Below, piece by piece: positions 24,201 through 36,266 of a stretch of 64,000 nucleotides of DNA. The position numbers and the translations under genes were made by a program. Source of the stretch: Sthenelais limicola. Taxonomy: Eukaryota > Annelida > Polychaeta > Phyllodocida > Sigalionidae. The notes beneath the pieces were generated by a model. It saw only the letters and a program-made list of their open reading frames with translations. It was not told the DNA's origin and made no database searches. The stretch lies in assembly GCA_942159475.1 (NCBI GenBank), contig OW804096.1:124610941-124674940 (forward strand). The letters are read 5' to 3'. Every line of letters starts with the position of its first letter. Within the stretch, counting starts at the first letter, position 1.

Positions 24201-25977
24201 AGACTATCTGAAAGGCAAAGCTATCTGGGATGCATGTAATAATGTGATGGATACTGTAATAAAACTTCTAGTACATGTTCTCTAATTAAAGATATACTTG
24301 ACAGGAGAACGATTTTAGCTGCTTGGGAAATGGAGTTGGTGCATGTTCAAGCCAGGTCTAGCCACATTGAATGATTGAGTAGAGCAAGCACATTGACCCA
24401 ATGTTGGCATCGATTATCAGTCCATCCATCCATTTACCTGGTATACCACCTGTCATAAACTTAACAGCTTACGGCTCCTTTCTGGAACCTTATATAGCCA
24501 CTAAAGATCCATCAATGGTCCTGGATAGGTATATACCTTAATGCATATATATGTAATATGATTAAACCTTTATAATGCAATTAATTTGAATACACTGGCT
24601 CATTCACACTTAAATATGTTTCATGCGTTATTACTATTAATCTTGTATTACAGCACAAGACTTTTAACCTATTTTAAATTTGCAGAACTATGAATTATGA
24701 TTCAGAGATAACTATATTTTTCCTCGAAAGGGGATGACTATTATATATGAACTATAAGGGTTAGTAACCGTTATTTGTTGTGACGGAGCGATGCATCGAA
24801 AGGAGCCACAATAACATCGCATACAACTTACAGCAACCAGTCAAAAAACTGCTGTCTATCTAGATTACCATCATTTTAGTTGCCAAGAAGCTAAACAAAT
24901 CCTCCTGTTTGAATTTGGAACACAGTCTTCACAAACATTGTAGAAGTATTTTCGCTGTAAAGGTTAAAGCATTGCTGAGGACGAAGTCTCACAAATACGA
25001 TTGTTTTACGAGAGCTCTGTACCTGGTAGGTAGCAACATGCATAATAATGCTTTGTCCCTCTTCGATGAGGTGGGAAGTTTCATCCTGTATAGTGGTTTT
25101 GAGTGGTTTTCCCTAGATCACTATTGATAGTAATGTAATATTTGCCGTCATAATGCACTAGGGTGTCCACATGTGGAAACATATTTGACAGCAAACAATC
25201 GTACGACAAATGCTAGTTGAAACAATTCCATCAACAAATCACCGGGCCCAGATTATGAAACCAGATACAAAGTAAATAAGTGCGGAACATGATGTTAATG
25301 GCATAGAATTATTAGGGGAATCCTGGATTCCATTTACTGATTGCATGCATGTTTGTTCTGCACACGGCCGTTTTTTGCTATTATTTTTCACAAGACCAAT
25401 GCCGCATTTATATGATATTATCTTTGTGATACATCATATAATGTGGTCTTGGTCATGTAAAAACATTCATGTATATTGTGTAAATTGTATGTTTTGGTGT
25501 TTTGTGTGTTTGGTCCCACGAATAAGACGATTTCTTGGTTGACACAGAATCTGACCCTGGCTTCAATTCGCTAATTCCTGACCAAATTGTCTACATTGCC
25601 TCAAGTACGAATTACCAAAAACATTTCCCAGGGTCGCTCTCTAAGTTATAGCCTATCAATAGCCTTTAGCCTGACAAGGCTAACACTGATAAGGAGGAAA
25701 CAATTTATAACCTTTGCAACATTAGTATTGCATATCACGAATAGAAATTCATGACTGGTTACTTCTTCTAATTATTATATCGAAGTTACTTTCCAAAGTC
25801 CATTCAAGTTGTAATCTAATTACTGTGCTTGTTAAAGCTGAAATCTCTGCATCGATTACATCGATTGCAAAACTAAAGATTTTCTACTTTCTTTTTGTTT
25901 CATTTTTCCCAACACCTATAATATTTACTCGACCAAAATTATTGAGGACTAGCTAAGTATCCGTCGTCTGGACGGTC
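21252..25977. other. No gene seen
   Basis: AT-rich sequence with only short, unrecognised frames on both strands. No repeat structure stood out on reading. Tracts of degenerate repeats may be missed without database comparison. Confidence 0.45.
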
Positions 25978-26276
25978 ACCCTCTTCCTCTCACTGTCTCT
26001 CCCCTCCTTCTCTCTCCCTACCTCTTCTCCTTTCCCCCCCCCTCCTTCCTCTCTCCTCTCTCTCCCTCTCCCTGTCCCTATCCCACTTCTCCTCTCCCCT
26101 GCCCTATTCTCTCTCCCCCTCTTTTCTCTCTATCCTCTTGTCCCTCACCCTATTGATTTCCCCAACCCTGTCCCTCTGCTTCTTTCATTCTCTCCTTCCC
26201 TCTCCCTCCCATCCCTCTTTCCTCTACCCCATCCTCTCCCTCTCGTCTTTCTCTCCCCCCCTTCTCTCTATCCCAT
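25978..26276. repeat. Long C/T-rich (polypyrimidine) tract
   Basis: About 300 bp of almost pure pyrimidine on the plus strand, built from imperfect CTCTCC, CCCTCT and TTCTC units with rare purine interruptions. Such strand-asymmetric tracts arise by slippage and can form triplex DNA. No regulatory role is shown. Confidence 0.85.
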
Positions 26277-26283
26277 TTAGGTT

Positions 26284-26388
26284 GGGTGAATGCCTTTATT
26301 ATTGCAAGTTGGCCTAGGGGGCGGGTGAATGCCTCAAGGCATTCAATGCAAGTTGGCCTGGGGGGCGGGTGAATACCTCAAGGCATTC
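26284..26388. repeat. Tandem repeat with embedded hairpins
   Basis: Three imperfect units of 39 and 44 bp plus a partial unit begin GGGTGAAT at 26284, 26323 and 26367, sharing GCAAGTTGGCCT and GGGGGGCGGGTGAAT. Two units contain a hairpin of the form GAATGCC-TCAA-GGCATTC. They directly follow the pyrimidine tract and precede a sequence starting GGGGGCATAACTTAATAAAA, which looks like part of a dispersed element. Confidence 0.8.
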
Positions 26389-26659
26389 TTTTTTTATATA
26401 AATTGAAGGGGGCATAACTTAATAAAAAAATGAACAGATTTTGCTGAAATTTAAAATATATGTATACAAACACACTAGAAATAATGTTATAGGTATGTTG
26501 TCATGGAGACAATAATGATGACGTCATAACTAACATACGGAAATGCTAGAAAGTGAATTTGGAGCAAGGTTGCCGCCATATTGCACCCGATTGGGACCCA
26601 TTATTTTAATTAGAGATGAAAAATTGAATCAACTCAATTAAAAAACACCTCACAGAAAA

Positions 26660-26735
26660 ATTCATTGTAGCATATTTATTGTTTTGGCGACTCTTACGCG
26701 TTTCGCCGAGGGGTGTGGCTTCATCAGAGTGGTTA
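26660..26735 (-). mobile_element. Probable Penelope-like retroelement relic with hammerhead-like core
   Basis: On the minus strand CTGATGA (26727-26721), then a GCC/GGC stem with a 9-nt loop, then GAAA (26704-26701) gives the order of a hammerhead ribozyme catalytic core. ACTCT (26730-26726) can pair with AGAGT (26694-26690) around it. Hammerhead motifs occur in the terminal repeats of Penelope-like elements, and CTGATGAAGCC...GGCGAAACGCG strings of this kind are common near their ends. An extra A lies between CTGATGA and the stem, and a proper stem III and cleavage site are not obvious. No reverse transcriptase or GIY-YIG frame was found nearby, so this is at most a truncated relic. Confidence 0.4.
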
Positions 26736-29700
26736 CATTGTGGTTTCATGGGGGGTTATATCAATGAATGAGCAAATTTTGCAATCATACAGTGTCAGCA
26801 TTAATCTATTGGTTTCACAATCACAATAGATTCCAAGAACACTTATTTTCCCTTCGGCCGATTCAATTTCAAATATATTCTATGAATATATTACAGCACC
26901 CACTTCAGTTCAATAGGTCAAACAATGAATACATTTGGTAAGACATTTTTTGTTAAGATAGCTGAGGGTGCAGCTTTAAATTAGACTCGATAGCTATAGA
27001 TAAATTCATGTTTTTTAAAAGCTGCACAGGATTCACATTAATATTACTAACCCTGACGTTACAGTTACAGGGTCATAAATATGTCAGGATAAATGTTGGA
27101 AGTACATCTGTTAATCGTTTGAAAATATGTAGAGAGATTGAACAATTACGAATTATCTGATGGCCATTTGAGGTTATACGTCCTAAAATATCATAGGGAA
27201 TTCATTTAAAATGCTAATGGTTGGTTGAATTTATAGCCTGCAGTCTACTGGACACTAAGTGAAATGATTTGAATAGAACTTTGTGACTATCGACCTTTAC
27301 CATCAAAATTATTCATAAATTCATATTTTACACGCATTACCATTTGGCTGTGATTGAAAAGGCAACTGAAAATGTTCATTTCTGGACTGTTGCTCCCACG
27401 TGGCACTTAATCAAAGTATTCCCCTGAAGGGGTGTCATTTACCTAGTCCTACTCACATATTAATTATAATGCATCAGACATTATCAAACAATGTGAATTG
27501 CCTCCAGAGATAACATAGATTTGTATGTCCAAACTGACAGCTGAAAGTATGGGGAAGTATTGCAAGGCAATAAGGAAACTAACGGGTAATATCGGTTGAA
27601 GTAGAAAGTTTGAAGTGGTCGGATTATGGCAAAGGTACGAGAGAGGGGACGAGGTAAACAACTAACAAAGAGCTGCTGATTGGAAGATGCTGTGAAGGTA
27701 TCGTGATGAAAAGCCATGGGAATTATAGCATTGTTGAGATATACACGCTCTTTCGGAAAACGTTCAGTACTTCTTCATCGCAAAATATAATATTTCTATC
27801 TCTAAATGTATTTCTTTTTATATGCATCTATTTGATTTATAGTACATCTGTTTGCTAGTCCAGGGGCTCATGCAGACTGAGCGAAAGAACGGCGATTCAT
27901 TACTGCTTTTAATTAATAACCGAAGGCCTAGTGCCAGCTAAAATCACAGGGTAATTGGTGAGGTGGCATATTTTCTGTTGAGCAAATGCTCCCTATGGAA
28001 AATCCTTTCAGAGCATGAAGGTCAAACTGTCAACAATTTATCCTTGATATAATCATCATAAATCGACTATTCTCATTACGTTCAGTTATATTTCCCTCTC
28101 AAATAATTATTAATTTATTTGCTTCGTTGGGTCTATGATCAATTGTTTCTGAATATAGAATTGTAACACTATTGTATGTTTATCAGATATGTATGTATGT
28201 ACATGATATACGATGTCCAGCAAATCTAACCGAGTGTCGTAGGTATAAGCAGAATGTCGAAAAGTGTGGGCCTCATCTATACAATCTGCAGTTTATTCTA
28301 TATCAATCCTGTAGTTGGCCCTTGGCTAAATGAGGAGCAATAACCAATATTCTCCTTTCTTTGATGTCACTTGTATTACCTCCCGCTCATTTATGTTTCA
28401 CCTTTATCTAACGAGATGTGAAGGAGACGAAGACCAAGGTTATGATGACCCTGACGATCTAAGAAGCAGTGCTTGCAAGTCGCTCTTTCTTTGCTTGTGA
28501 GGATCGTATGCCAGTATAGACAAACGCTACTTAAGAGTCCCTCTTATCCATCATCAATGTCTCTCTCCTTATCAGCTTGAAACGAGAAGGGTGCTTCCAT
28601 TTATGCGGGTTTGGCCCTCTGAACCGAAAATGATTATAACATAGAGGAACTCCTTGCTTTGCACAAAATAAAAGAGATGTTTATCTTCTGAACATTGAAC
28701 TCACCAAGTAATCATGATGAACTGTCAGTTTAGTTTTGGTTAAAGAACAAACTAATTCCATTTTTTAAAACTTCCTTTTCGCTTTAAATTATCTTAAGGG
28801 AGATGTATTGCCAGTTTTCCAAGAATTCCTATCATATACTGTCAGGAAAGCGTGTACACAATTATCTGCATGGATAGAATAACATCTTTATCATATGATT
28901 TTGCAAGGTAGACATTATGTTTATTTTAGTGATTTACAGTTTTCCTCATCTCGCTTAGCTAATGATAGAGATATCTAATGAGCAGTTTTATGAGCATGTC
29001 TAGGCTTTATCCAATTGCTTAATGAAACGCAGATTTGCTACGCGTGGGGGAGCCATCAGTTTAGATCTGTTGCATTGCCTTCAAATTCACTCCACACCGT
29101 ATTCAAGCGAAGATCAAGTCCCACACCATCATGCTAAATGTCAAGGATAGCATAGGACTTGCAATAAGGCAAGCAACGACTCTGGATAGACGAAGTGATA
29201 AATAGTAATTCAGGCTAAGGCTGAAAAGATAGAGACTGGCAGATGCTTGATTATAGTCCCCTGGGTGTTGATCCATAGTGTTGATCTAGCACTGCTCTAA
29301 ATGTCTCCCCGTCGTCTGGTACGCTTATAGCTCTGATCAATACTCATGACACTCAAGTTACAGTTGTAGCTGATAAATACTAGGGGAAGAGATTATGACA
29401 CACGAATATACCAAGAAACCGAAGGAATTATTTTTTCTGCTTTATTCTGCTTATTCCTAATAAATAATGTCTCAAAAACAAAGACATTACAGAGAAAATC
29501 TGATATGCCTTTTACACCTTCATAATGGAGTAAGATTTTATGAGCAACTATTGACTGGGTAATAGAGATTTAGTAGTTCTTTAATACATTTTTATTGCAT
29601 GATCAAAAATAAATATGCTTATATATGGCATCTTCAAGCGTACCATGGATCCCAGTAGACTGTAGGACTTGGAAATGTAGTCACTGCTATTCGAAGTTAT

Positions 29701-31764
29701 GTAACTAGGTCCGGTGATAATGAATTCATTTTCTTATTAATGTGTCATCACTACTTAATATCTGGCCACGTAGGTGTTATCACCTGCCAACAGCAGCGCA
29801 TAATATGATGTCTTTTGTGATAATAATCTATATTGGACATTTGCAGTCTGTATGATTGGGAAAGCACGGCCTAAGAATTAAGTGAATGCGGGACATATTG
29901 TATAGCCAATGCTGGCACATGGTCGCCTATTTCACATATATGGGCCGAGTTACCATAGCATGGTCTGATGTTATAAAACCATTTGGAGATAATGGACGTA
30001 GCATTCTACTTATTATGCTCTGTAGCACTCTAATGGTTAGGTCCGATTAGTGCAATAGTATGCTTCACATTCCCTTGTCATTATATCAATGCCTATCTGT
30101 AATTTCCCATAAGGGATGGTCGCTTACCACCGAATATCTACTAAGCACATGCAGAAATGTCCAACAGGTATTGATGAATAGTAATAAAACCTGCCTCTTG
30201 TAAAACTGCATTCGCTGCCAATTTTGGTCATATATTAAGACTAATATGACTGCATTTATCATTATCCGATTGTGGTTGTATATTATGTGTATACAATAAT
30301 TTGTATAATAAGTCGAATCGGCCGAGCAAAAACGGCTGCCGGTCGAATGGGTTGGAAAAGAATCAAACAAAAGGTAGAAAATCTTTAGTTTTTGACCGAC
30401 GTTAGCTAACATTGCAGCTTCAATTATTTACTTCGCTGAATACTTCAAATGTAAAGCGGACCGGGTTGGCCTGATAGCCACATCTAACCATTGAGATGTA
30501 CCTCCAGAATTGAAATTAGAAAATGTTACAGAATCAAGGACCAATCCTAATTCCTGTAACCTGCGCCCTCGAAGCCGTTCCTGGAAGCGTCGGATCAGAT
30601 GTAGACTTGTATAAGTCTTTGAATTACTTTTTTCATAAACAAAAGGTTAAAAAAACAAATAAAGCTAACATATTAGAGTCACTACGGCCTCGACGGCGGA
30701 ATCCAAGGGCTATACAAGTCCATCTGTCCAGCGATCGCCCAAGCATCAGTAAGTCCTTTGCTGTGTGCGCTCATTGAGTTGGGCAGAGCCCTGGACTTGA
30801 TGCTAGTCTAGATCAAATGCAACCTTTGGTGATTGTATTCTGAAACGTGACATCTCATAAGCTGAAGCTGCTGAAGTAGTGTAAGGAATGCACTAATATA
30901 CATACTGTATCATCTAGATACAATTGATCCATTTCTGATGATAATAATTGGATAGAAGGGGATATCTTCACGCTAAGAAAAATCCCTAGAACTGGTAAGC
31001 AATAGCGTAGTGTGTGATGTGACTTGCGTAATTATAATATAATATAATTCTACGCAGTATCAGGCATTGGGTTTACACAATGCGTGGATTAGGAAGTCAC
31101 TCAAGCGCGCCCAAATGGGAAGGCTTGCCTAGCCATTGTCTTAAGTAACACCTGGCAGACAGGCTTTCTCTGTATATAACTAGGTGCGAATATGAATCCA
31201 TATTCCCTTGCAGTACTGTTGCATGAAATAGGTGTCTGGTGAGGAAGTGTATGTATGTAATGTAATGTAAAATTATGAATCGAAGAATATCCTACCAGGA
31301 ATTAAATCAAATTATTACATTATTCTTTTTATATCGGTTCGAACGACTTGATGCGGCTGACGGAAATAATTCTTTACGAAAGAACTAACCATGCGATTTT
31401 AAATCTGAAAGCAGGATTCCTGACATTCTAAGGGTTCTGTGATTAATTTTATGTTTAGATCGGAATTATTTTGAGGGAACTATGAGCTATCTAAAGCGGA
31501 AAGCAATATTTTTTAGTTTTGTTTAGACCTGTGACACATTTTCCTGTACATCACACATATATACCTGGATATATTCAATATATTCCTAAAAAAAATATTC
31601 CCTGCTCTTCTTCTCCTTTCCTGCCCAACTCTTTCTTACTTTCTTATAATTGCAATCGTCCTGTCTGCCTCTCCCCTCTTTCTCTTTCTGTTCCAGTCTC
31701 TGTTTCTCTCTCACACACACACTATTATCATCCAGGCAGATTCCTTGAGGTCTTACTCACAGCT
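26736..31764. other. No gene seen
   Basis: AT-rich sequence with short unrelated frames. A plus-strand stretch at 30532-30748 is weakly exon-like and is discussed under findings. Otherwise nothing recognised. Confidence 0.45.
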
Positions 31765-31847
31765 GGTTCTGTGGTGTAGTGGTTAAGATGCTTGCTTGTA
31801 AACCCCAAGGTTCTTAGATCGAACCCAAGCATGGTCAAGTTTTTTTT
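31765..31847 (+). mobile_element. tRNA-derived SINE-like sequence or tRNA relic
   Basis: The sequence has a tRNA-like A box (TGGTGTAGTGGTTAAGA from about 31772) and a B box (GATCGAACCC at 31817-31826). A T-arm CTTAG/CCAAG with one mismatch and a run of eight T (31840-31847) as a Pol III terminator follow. The acceptor arm does not pair properly and the anticodon arm is degenerate, so it is not a functional tRNA gene. It is probably the head of a tRNA-derived SINE or a tRNA pseudogene. Confidence 0.6.
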
Positions 31848-34800
31848 CTCTGCTTTGCCACATCGTCATGGGTGAGCACACATGCCTTCACGCACTGACG
31901 CACACGGCTGGTCGCGCCACTGCTTCACGCACCGTTGCACAACCAGGAGATTATGACTTTTCGTCCTAAGCCTTTAGCTTTGTCAGGGATTCCAATTACG
32001 CGATTGAGTACTACGGGATACGGAATTTTGGAGGGATATTTCCAATATATCCCCCTTTATTTACGCGATCAGTGTTTAGTGTGTTCTAAATTGAGATCAT
32101 GATTAGTTCGATGGCAATGAATTTTCCATTTACATTACATATTCAGCACGTGGCCCATATAATGCGTTACCATTCTTTGGAGTCTAGCATCACACATTAT
32201 TCCTATTTCAGCTAAATATCTCAAGTTAGTTTTTGTTAGTTATCTACAGTAATATTTATATTATACCAGAAATAGTCGTATGGAATCCCTTGAGTTTTGT
32301 AGAATTTAGGACACCGTTGATCTATTTCCTTGATTATATTGATAAGCCTTATCGCTGCATGGGTCAAATGTTTGGTAATTAAATAGTATGTACAGACCAT
32401 CAATTTTTAAGGATCATGCCCTTGTTATCCCATATCATTGGTTTGTAATAGAAATATGATTTGATCTATTCATCTGATTAAATAGCTAGATACCATATAA
32501 GGGAATATTGAATATGCCTTCGAGAACAATAGAGCAGATCCCTCGCTAAAATGAATTGATATCAGTCTTGTAATATAAACCTCTTTTGAAAGGTGTTCCT
32601 TTTTATATTTTGATATTGCTTTTCGAAAATAATTGTTATAAAACGTTGTCTCTATACTCGATAGAAGCGATAGACCTCAAAGCAATCGCATCTGACGCAC
32701 CTAGCAAGTTTTAGCAATTTGGGAATACCAAGAATATTTGTGCATGAATTCTACGATTTACCACTGGACCGCTAGCCCGAATAATGTACGCCACTAACGA
32801 AAATAAAGCCCCTTTCATCTTGGTGAGTAGAAATTACCAGGTCGCTTAGAAATGTTTGTAAATATTTACTAGCAAAAACCTAGACAGTATTTTTTACTCG
32901 AAACCATACATTTTTCTCTTCCCAAAGGTGCACAGGGGCAGACATTGGCCTATGATAGAGGCAAGTCTCTGTGATGGTTAGTTAATTTATTGTAACTTTA
33001 TCATCTTTCGGCGGTGGAACATGTGTTTAAAGCTATAAAATCTACGAGTTAATTAGGATTGTCAGAACCGAGTAGTGCAGATAGAGGTCGACAGAGCAAG
33101 AAGGAAACGAGCTATAGAACTGAATGCTCTGATATGGATTTCTTCATGGTTTTCCAGCGCAACTAGTCCTAACACTTAACAACTGTGGCATATATCATTC
33201 ATGTAGAAGAGAGGTCCATTATCCATGCTTAGTCCATCTTTGGGACTCTTTTGGGCTATGCCTTGTGCCCGCTGAAGCCAAATGTTATAGAGCTTTAATG
33301 TCCTGATAGAATTATAATTGCGATGAGTAGACATGTTCCTCGTCAATACACGTTTTCTACTGGTTAGAGAGGTCTAAAATCGTCCCAAGACAGACCAAAC
33401 AGGTTAATGACCACCATATCAGACAGAAATCCAGCCCTGTTGTTGATCCCCATCCCCATCCTCAATGTCAGTCATTAATCCTATAATATTCCGGGATAAT
33501 AATTATGCACAGCTTTAGTACTGGGCACTAAAGCATCCCACCAAACTTAATGAACACATCAAGGGAAACAAGTAACCATATGTTTTAATTAGTACTCACT
33601 ATTTGGGAACAACACTTTTTACGGGATTTTCGCCATTCCTGAAAAGATGAGGGAAATATTAAGATTACAGAACATCACAAGAACCATGCATCACATGGGC
33701 AAATCGAACTACAAATCGATAGTGGGGAACATATTCAATTTGTTTTCAAAGGTTCACAAGTTCCAAGCCTCCAATGAGATTAGTGTTTAGTTTTCCTCCT
33801 TTTACTCCTTTTGCTTGTTCCTTGTGATTATGATCCATAAATCTAGAAGAAAAAAAGGGTGTGACACTTGTGTGCACTAAACAACCCTATGCTAATTGAG
33901 TTACGTCAGAGTAGACCAACCTACTACAGGGGGTGGGGCAGACTAGTTCAAAATGTGAAGGTTTATTCAACTATAGTGCATCTATGTTTTAAGGCCCAGG
34001 CTTCCCAACGTCATGAATCTGTGTGATCTGTTAACTGTTGTTATTTTAATTATACGCCACTTTCCCATCGCATATATCGCGATTCAATCATAACATTCTA
34101 TTTTGTGAATTCTACAGTATTCACAAGAAAGATAAGAATGATTTCCTTTGCTTTTCATACGAAATTATTGATATCTTGTTACCACAGGAAATGCAAAATC
34201 TGGGAAGATCGATTTAATACATTATTGTTGTTGTTATGCACATGAAGGTATAACCCTTTTGTCATATATCTAGAAAATATCTTCAAAGATCCAAGTTTAC
34301 AAACCTATGGTACACCCTGAAATATTTACTAATATACGATGACCGTTTGAGGTCTGTTAAACCATCAGACCAGAAGGAAGTATGGACACATGGGTAAAGC
34401 CCATAAAATAATATTAAACTGATTATTATTGCTAAGCGAGTCACGTGTTATTGAGGTGGATGTTATTGATATATGGTATTTCAAAAGGCAATTTACTATA
34501 TCTGGTGGCTCTCATCTTCAGGGCAAGGGCCAGGGTTTTTGTAAACTAAACACAACACTGAGGGATGAAAGGAAAATAAAGGTGATACCCAAGGCAATGG
34601 TTATTGCATGGAACTAAGATTTACAAAAATTTGCATCACATTCTGGAGTTTAATCAGTACAATATCTTTGTGGTTCTTATGGACCCCTGAGCAGGGTTTG
34701 TGTGATCGTCAGATTTTTACCCTACATATTGATTGAGATGTGCGCAGCAAAGAATTTTCTTTTGTGTTGTCACCTTTGTTGAACGGGTTTCAATGGATCT

Positions 34801-35879
34801 AGTTTTTGCATTCATTTGAATCATATCGGTGATACTAGGTGATGCGATGTTCTAGTGAATCTGGAATTGGACTCCTGAAATTAACCTTTGTATATATGTG
34901 ATACCTTACAGTGTTCTATGACCTAAGCTCTAGAGCTCTGTATCCATATGATTCAAGTCTCTTACCTGTTCTTTATTGGAGGAGACGTGAAATATTTAGC
35001 AGTAACTGCTCTCTAAATAACCTCCCTAATTCATGAATTATTCAACACATACGGAACTCAACGCGTGTACACGTGGGAAGTGGTACAGTGTCAAGCCTGT
35101 CGTCGAATACTTTCAATACCGGATAATATTTCAAATGAAAGTTATCAATGTTTTTACGGTCAAGGTATTGCTTAAGTAACTATGAGCAACTTGTATCCTA
35201 ACCATGAATTATATTGATCTTGTCACAGTATTTATCAAGCAATGTTGTCAAAGCACTTCATTGTTACTTATTAATTCACCGAACAGATTCAACACCGCAT
35301 AGCCAGGTGCATTTCCCCTCTACAGAGTCAAATAATGGTCGAAATATTGTTTGTTTTAAGATTTTTATTCAGCGACGACATTTTGCACAGTTAATATACA
35401 ATAATTCTCAGTGCATGCTGAGTTTAAATCGACTTATAAAAAAGTTAGAGAAAAATATATTTAGCTAGGAAGAATTATAGTAAATATTACATATAGGCAG
35501 ACATGTTGAAAGAAATATCAAGATATATATAAATTTAATGGTTAAAACTTTCCACCCGGATATTATAATGATTCAATTCCAAATAGTTCTGGGTATACAT
35601 ATAGCTTATTTGGAAGAGCGTCGACTGTGTGTTGAATAGTTGAGGGATGTATTCTGTGTAAATAGGCCCGTTAGGCCCAATAGAGTTAATCACTGAGGTA
35701 TCCTTCAATTCCAATTTCATCTTCATTGGGGCGTCTCCTTTTATTCAGTTACTTTTAGCTGAACAGTTTACCATTATATATGTATGTGTTTTAAAGACCT
35801 AACTGGGAATTTGAAATTCCATTACAGTTATTCCTGAACATGACAATACAAACAACTCTAGGACTTTATTCCACCTTTT
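31848..35879. other. No gene seen
   Basis: AT-rich sequence. The first 100 bp after the tRNA-like unit (with CACGCACTGACGCACACGG) may be the body of the same SINE. Nothing else was recognised. Confidence 0.45.
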
Positions 35880-35926
35880 GGCGGTGAGAGTGGCTTATAT
35901 CGGATATATACGCCACTTTCACGGCC
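35880..35926. repeat. Short inverted repeat (hairpin)
   Basis: GGCGGTGAGAGTGGC is followed by its near reverse complement GCCACTTTCACGGCC, and the pairing continues inward through TTATATC and GATATA. The result is a hairpin of about 47 nt. Origin unknown. Confidence 0.7.
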
Positions 35927-36150
35927 TGTGAAGTATGTTTGGCTCATACGCCCCTAGTATGGAAAGTAGTCCCGTTTTTTCGGCCTCCTGGTACGATAGG
36001 AAAGTTCATTGATTGATTTTGAATTATCCTATTAGTCAAAGTTTGTCAGAAGTGACATCAGAAGGAGACACTGCGCCGAATGTTTGACATGAAATCATGG
36101 AAATGCTAAGTTGTTTTTAATGAAATCATGGAATAAAAGTAAGATTAATA

Positions 36151-36266
36151 TAGTGTGAAGTGCATGGTGAACAATGTTCACCTCGTAAGCCCAGCAGCAC
36201 CTCGGCCTACGGCCTCTTTGCTGCTGGGCTTACAAGTGAGTATTGTCCACCTCACACTCCACACTA
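36151..36266. mobile_element. Foldback inverted-repeat element, 116 bp
   Basis: The left arm from TAGTGTGAAG through GTAAGCCCAGCAGCA is repeated inverted on the right, ending CCACACTA. The arms are about 50 nt around an 18-nt centre that itself holds GGCCTACGGCC. About 12 mismatches are spread over the outer arm, and the inner 15 bp are perfect. No ORF. MITE-like. Confidence 0.8.

Noticed and set aside
31765..31847. Functional tRNA gene
   Set aside because: The acceptor stem does not pair and the anticodon arm is irregular; only the promoter boxes, T-arm and terminator are preserved.
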